DNA of 64,000 nucleotides from Branchinecta lynchi (Eukaryota; Arthropoda; Branchiopoda; Anostraca; Branchinectidae): the NCBI GenBank assembly GCA_023053575.1, contig JAKZAP010000013.1, forward strand, positions 6,024,001 through 6,088,000. Reading direction: 5' to 3'. A program made the position numbers and the translations under genes. Below, piece by piece: positions 59,343 through 64,000 of this stretch. The notes beneath the pieces are model-generated. The model searched no databases, had not been told where the DNA came from, and was given only the letters and a program-made list of their open reading frames with translations. Positions within the stretch are counted from its first letter, which is position 1; every line of letters begins with the position of its first letter.

Positions 59343-59791
59343 TTCCTACGGCCCAAGCTGACTGCGAATCATATTTGACGGTGCAAAAAACGACAAGGAA
59401 CATCTATCACCGAAGTACGGAACTAATCGCCCATGCCGCCAATAAGTATCCATCTCAGCTGGAAAGACGAAGAAGAGACAGGTGACTCTAAAACCAAAAT
59501 GCAAAAGAATCTTTACCCTTTCGACGACCTAACCAAACAACAAGTTCAGTAACCGAGTCCAGAATGAAATCACAGCACCAGCTTTAACTCCAACCAACTT
59601 TCAGAGAAGAAGTTCTCAAAAGCAGATATTTAAGGAAGAATCTTTGATTGTTTTTCCACAAGTTTATTTTCCAGCTTGAGCCTGAAGAGGACCCTTGCCA
59701 AGAGGGTCGAAATATAGCTCGAATCAAATGTAGCTGACTTATCCGTTTTGCACCGTCAAATATGATTCGCAGTCAGCTTGGGCCGTAGGAA
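59343..59791. mobile_element. M-family element with perfect ~47-base inverted ends
   Basis: The left arm TTCCTACGGCCCAAGCTGAC then TGCGAATCATATTTGACGGT and GCAAAA is matched exactly in inverse on the right. Inside is GAGCCTGAAGAGGACCCTTG then CCAAGAGGGTCGAAATATAG, the family core in reverse orientation. It has no coding content. Identical arms point to recent activity. It lies immediately upstream of the YqaJ-like pseudogene. Confidence 0.85.
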
Positions 59792-59811
59792 CACCTATCA
59801 CCGGGCTTCTA

Positions 59812-60602
59812 GCCCGACTGCAGTGTTCCCCCCTTGAAATAGCTCCTATTGAGCTAGTCACTCGGGACCGAGGAAGCTGCTTGGATGGAAGCTGGCTTCT
59901 GGCAAGAAAAGACAGATTAACTGCCTCAGTTTCCGGCAGTATTTCCAAAAGAAGGGTGAAGACTGTCGCCAATCTCGTGAAGTCTCTACTTTATTCACAG
60001 AGAAAGATGACCAAGGCAATGGAGCACGGACACGTGTTTGAGCCCATATCGATTTCCGAGTTTGAGAACAGCACAGGTGTCAGCACAAGAAGAGCCGGGT
60101 TTTCAGTGCATCCAGTATATGGGTTCTTGGGGGCTAGTCCGGACGGTATCGTACGCATATCGCCTAGTGCAGAGGCAGTATTGAAAGTAAAGTGCCCTGC
60201 GTCTGCGAACAACCTGACAGTCGAACAATGGATAAGTGCCAAAAAGGGGACATCTGCCTGCAGAAAGTTGACAATAAGGTTTCCCTGAAAAGAAACCATA
60301 ACTGTTTCTACCAAGTGCAGATGCAACTGGAACACACTGACTTGGAGGAAGCCTATTTCGATGTGTTCACTGGCCGAGATACCTTCCAGACTATTGCGAG
60401 TGATCGCCATTTCTGGAAGGACAAAATGCTTCCAAAGCTTGAATCCTTCTTTCTGAATGCTCTGCTTCCAGAACTGGTGGACCCGAGAATTCCTCGTGGA
60501 ATGCCTATTAGAGAACCTTTCCAGATCGGGTTGACTTGTGTAATCGTTTTGATGCATTCGCAATCGTGTATCCTTGATTTTTTTGTCATGCTGGCGCTGT
60601 GA
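59812..60602 (+). pseudogene. YqaJ-type PD-(D/E)XK nuclease, frameshifted, catalytic Glu replaced
   Basis: Counting from the TTG at 59881, the first frame reads WLLARKDRLTASVSGSISKR, EHGHVFEP (Glu54) and FLGASPDGIV (Asp88), then LKVKCPAS. These are the landmarks of the YqaJ viral-recombinase/exonuclease fold (D...ExK). Position 102 is Lys (AAA, 60184-60186) where the family has Glu; Lys104 is present. A frame change of minus one occurs around the A5G4 run at 60241-60249. Text then continues in another frame as NHNCFYQVQMQLEHTDLEEA, FWKDKMLPKLESFF and LPELVDPRIPRG, again family-typical. There is no convincing ATG, and a stop lies upstream of 59812. It is most likely a dead transposon- or phage-derived gene. 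Confidence 0.75.
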
Positions 60603-61056
60603 ATACACAGTTCTTTGCTCCTTATATTTTTTTTACTCGAGAACAAGAGCTGAATGCTCATATGAGAGTTGCAATGGTAATTGGAATGCATTTACTAAGG
60701 GCATTCATACGCATTTCAAGTTTCATCGTCCTAGCTTGTGTGGGGGTGCCTGAACTAGCAAACCATGAAATACAGAGACTACGGTTGAATTGTCTCTTTT
60801 CTTGTTTTCATATTTCCACTGATTTAGCATAGATAGGTTGTGGGCAGTGGGAAAGGTCGAGTAATGGAGGAGAAAAAAAAAATAAGATACGAAAAAAAGA
60901 GTGAGGTTTGTTTTTATTTATCTAAATTTGATACTGATATTTTGTATAGTAAATTAGTAAAAAATGTAGTTCGGATACGTCAGCAGAATTTTATTATAGC
61001 TATATTTCGGCCCTTCTTGGCAAAAATCCTCTTCAGGCTCCAAGCCGCTCAAGTTG
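60603..61056. other. degraded copy of the array-element ends, M-family fragment
   Basis: 60650-60780 resembles the right flank of the 281-base array element (AAGTTTCATCGTCCTAGCTTG, GTGCCTGAACTAGCAAA compared with 62832-62882). 60966-61050 is an M-family core (GATACGTCAGCAGAATTTTA, CTATATTTCGGCCCTTCTTG). No gene is seen. Confidence 0.55.
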
Positions 61057-62970
61057 AAACAAGAGCTACGAGCTCATATGGCACTTGTTACGAGTAGGCA
61101 CGGCTCGGTTATGTCAATGATATATCTAGTGTTTGCTAGGTGTCTTCCCACCAAGTTTCATCTCGATCCCTCCACTCATAGCGTTTTCCAATATTTCCAG
61201 TTCTCCCCTCGAGCTCCCCCCAAAAGTCACCGGATCCGGTCCGGATTTTAAGTGGGTCGTCTGAGGCATGAGGTCTTTCCAAATATCAAGTTTCATCGAG
61301 ATCCGGTCCCCCGTTCAAAAGTTATAAATACCTAAAGATTCCGGATTCCCCCTCCCTCCACTCCCCCGACAGTGCCCGAATCGGCTCGGTCACGTCAATG
61401 ATGTATCTAGTGTTTGCTAGGTGTCTTCCCACAAATTTCATCTCGACCCCTCCACTCGTAGCGTTTCCCAAGATTTCCGGTTGCCCCATCCAGCTCCCCC
61501 AAAAGTCACCGGATCCGGTCCAGATTTTAAGTGGGTCGTCTGAGGTGTGAGGCCTTTCCAAATATCAAGTTCCATCGAGATCCGATCACCCGTTCAAAAG
61601 TTATAAATACCTCAAGATTCCGGATTCCCCCTCCCTCCACTCCCCCCACAGTGCCCGAATTGGCTCGGTTATGTCAATGATGTATCTAGTGTTTGCTAGG
61701 TGTCTTCACACCAAGTTTCATCTCGATCCCTCCACTCATAGCGTTTCCCAAGATTTCCGGTTGCCCCCTCCAGCTCCCCCCAAAAGTCACCGGATCCGGT
61801 CCGTATTTTAAGTGGGTCGTCTGAGGCATGAGGCCGTTCCAAATATCAAGTTTCATCGAGATCCGGTCACCCGTTCAAAAGTTATAAATACCTCAAGATT
61901 CCGGATTCCCCCTCCCTCCACTCCCCCGACAGTGCCCGAATCGGCTCGGTCATGTCAATGATGTATCTAGTGTTTGCTAGGTGTCTTCCCACCAAGTTTC
62001 ATCTCGATCCCTCCACTCATAGCGTTTCCCAAGATTTCCGGTTGCCCCCTCCAGCTCCCCCCAAAAGTCACCGGATCCGGTCTGGATTTTAAGTAGGTCG
62101 TCTGAGGCATGAGGTCTTTCCAAATATCAAGTTCCATCGAGATCCGATCACCCGTTCAAAAGTTATAAATACCTCAAGATTCCGGATTCCCCCTCCCTCC
62201 ACTCCCCCTACAGTGCCCGAATCGGCTCGGTTATGGCAATGATGTATCTAGTGTTTGCTAGGTGTCTTCCCACCAAGTTTCATCTCGATCCCTAGACTCA
62301 TAGCGTTTCCCAAGATTTCCGGTTGCCCCCTCCAGCTCCCCCCAAAAGTCACCGGATCCGGTCCGGATTTTAAGTAGGTCGTCTGAGGCATGAGGTCTTT
62401 CCAAATATCAAGTTCCATCGAGATCCGATCACCCGTTCAAAAGTTATAAATACCTCAAGATTCCGGATTCCCCCTCCCTCCACTCCCCCCACAGTGCCCG
62501 AATCGGATCGGTTATGTCAATGATGTATCTAGTGTTTGCTAGGTGTCTTCCCACCAAGTTTCATCTCGATCCCTCCACTCATAGCGTTTCCCAAGATTTC
62601 CGGTTGCCGCCTCCAGCTCCCCCCAAAAGTCACCGGATCCGGTCCGGATTTTAAGTGGGTCGTCTGAGGCATGAGGTCGTTCCAAATACCAAGTTTCATC
62701 GAGATCCGATCACCCGTTCAAAAGTTAAAAATACCTCAAGATTCCGGATTCCCCCTCCCTCCACTCCCCCCACGGTGCTCGGATCGGGGAAGTGACTATT
62801 TCCAACTTAATCATTTGGGGTCCCTGATATGCCTGCCAAGTTTTATCGTCCTAGCTTATCTGGAAGTGCCCGAACTAGCAAAACCTGGACAGACCGACAG
62901 ACCGACAGACCGACGGACGGACAGAAATTGCGATCGCTATATGGCACTTGGCCGAAGGGCAAGTGCCATA
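61057..62970. mobile_element. Helentron/HINE-like element with six 281-base tandem units
   Basis: The left end GAGCTCATATGGCACTTGTT is followed by units whose CTCGGTYATGTCAATGAT-type start lies at 61104, 61385, 61664, 61945, 62226 and 62507 (period 279-281). Landmarks are TGTTTGCTAGGTGTCTTCCC, GTCACCGGATCCGGTC and CCCGTTCAAAAGTTATAAAT. After the array come GCCCGAACTAGCAAAACCTG, a (GACAGACC)n run at 62889-62924, and the perfect hairpin TATGGCACTTG-loop-CAAGTGCCATA (62940-62970). Tandem core, microsatellite and 3' hairpin match the layout described for Helentron-associated elements. It is non-coding; frames inside are repeat translations. Confidence 0.75.
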
Positions 62971-63841
62971 AAAACGAAACTAAAGATTCTAGCTTAGCGT
63001 TATATATTTGGCTTCGTGAATTGCTTGGAGTTAAAAAGGTTGCTGTGATATCGTATTGGACAAAGCTGCTGTTTTTGCTTTTCGGTTTGCTGCTAAATTA
63101 GAGTTTGTAGGTAGGCCTATATATATTGAAAAGTAAACATTTTAGTGTTTAGTCAAAGTATAGGTCAGTCTGGCAAAGAAAAGTTGATAGTCTGAAGCAG
63201 CAAATCGGATAACTAGCATGTTTTGGGATCCCGAAGCAACTTGTAGCCTTGTTACTCGAATATTATACGTTTCGCATATTTTCAGCGTTTGTATGTTAGA
63301 CACTTACTTGACAAGTGTGCTTGTCGGAAAGAGATGCTTTTACTTGACAAGTGAATTAGCGAACTCGTTGCTTCAAGTTCTTCAATGACTGTGAAAAAGC
63401 AGCAACCAAAACGTCATTCAAATATAATTTATTGGCCGTCTCTCGACCCAATTCCCTCTGATGACCTCTGAAGAACATCGCACCGACGGAGTCCTTTGAC
63501 TTTGACCTGTTCGCCGACCAAAAACCCATTCTGAATCTGCCATAACGGGTTTCGACTACCGTTCCCCCTTAACTGTCTAAGGGCCCTGGACCTCTATGTT
63601 CTTTGCTGGTTCGAGGATGCCATGTAAGTACCTACAGATTTTATTGGCGGTATCAGAAATGATGAAAACCCGTCTAAAATGACAAAGGAGTGTTTTGATT
63701 TATTTCTTTGAAAAAAGAATATGCGCAAAATTAAGCCAAATCCATTGCCACGAGGTAGCATTACAGTGTGGCCAGAAAAGTGAATGCTGTCGTAATGAAT
63801 ATACTAAACTAAGCCAAACAAAATGACACAAATGGCACCCA
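62971..63841. other. gene-free stretch
   Basis: No exon is recognised. On minus, an open stretch at about 63405-63315 (IEELEATSSLIHLSS) lies between an acceptor-like TTTTTCACAG and a donor-like GTAAGT, but matches no family I know. ACTTGACAAGTG occurs twice (63312 and 63341). Confidence 0.4.
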
Positions 63842-64000
63842 CCCGATGACAAATTTATCTCAATATAGTACTATGAAGTAGTACGAAAAAATAGCATGCA
63901 GTACTAACGATGCTACGACATGCTTCTACTTCAAGGCTACCGTGTTACTGCATACTACTATATGCTACTATTAGCAAGACTGGATGCTACTGGATACTAC
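63842..64000. mobile_element. CCCGATGA(C)AAA element, copy 2, cut by the window end
   Basis: CCCGATGACAAATTTATCTC, TAGTACTATGAAGTAGTACG, CAGTACTAACGATGCTAC and GTGTTACTGCATACTACTAT are collinear with 25821-25990. The element continues beyond the window. Confidence 0.75.

Noticed and set aside
60241..60249. Programmed minus-one ribosomal frameshift in the YqaJ-like gene
   Set aside because: The A5G4 run is prone to indels, the catalytic residue is also lost and no start codon is present, so decay is simpler.
59991..60608. 205-residue minus-strand open frame
   Set aside because: It is antisense to the YqaJ-like sequence, has no domain of its own, and the conserved motifs read on plus.
61104..62790. 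CRISPR-like regular spacing
   Set aside because: The units are contiguous 281-base tandem copies with no short repeat plus unique spacer structure, and the genome is eukaryotic.
61054..62997. Frames inside the 281-base array
   Set aside because: They are repeat translations, present in several frames and on both strands.
63315..63405. Minus exon candidate between TTTTTCACAG and GTAAGT
   Set aside because: Its end phase does not fit the next Gli exon and the text matches no family I know.

Overview
This is a window of a large, repeat-packed animal genome. The genes have long introns, canonical GT-AG splice sites and no operon-like packing. The one host gene I can support is a GLI/Cubitus interruptus (Ci) zinc-finger transcription factor, the end-point effector of Hedgehog signalling. 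It lies on the minus strand. The zinc-finger wording and the linker after finger 5 ([14 protein letters not shown]) look most like protostome Ci/Gli. I therefore infer an invertebrate, probably a protostome, but cannot name the species.

Eleven Gli exons can be placed, in transcript order from high to low coordinates: 51429-51199, 40949-40800, 37086-36922, 33595-33362, 28579-28397, 18862-18727, 16936-16701, 16448-16245, 13638-13519, 11887-11672 and 10334-9168 (stop TAG). Together they give 3042 bases in one uninterrupted frame (1013 residues plus stop). All introns are phase 0 except one phase-1 intron (18726-16937). The exons carry all five C2H2 fingers, a run of RRxS sites as in the PKA/Slimb processing region, and a Q/N/P-rich activation region ending in the conserved GLI C-terminus. 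The start codon, the N-terminal repressor region and the SuFu-binding region are not recognisable and presumably lie upstream of the window.

The introns and flanks are almost entirely mobile-element debris: two hAT-like families with perfect 8-bp target duplications (one nested in the other), TTAA-flanked miniature elements, several foldback elements, a ~1.1-1.3 kb family with GGGATCCC palindromic ends and ~130-bp core repeats, a 281-bp tandem array ending in a perfect hairpin (Helentron/HINE-like), LINE 3' ends, and a broken YqaJ-type nuclease gene on the plus strand at about 60 kb.

The most unusual local features are two recent duplications that each copied one edge of a Gli exon together with its splice site: a donor at 28.3-28.4 kb and an acceptor at 11.9-13.4 kb. 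The duplicated donor, if used, would extend the exon into an in-frame stop and give a protein with all five fingers but no processing or activation region, i.e. a repressor-like form. I found no rRNA, intact tRNA, CRISPR or clearly new multi-gene system.
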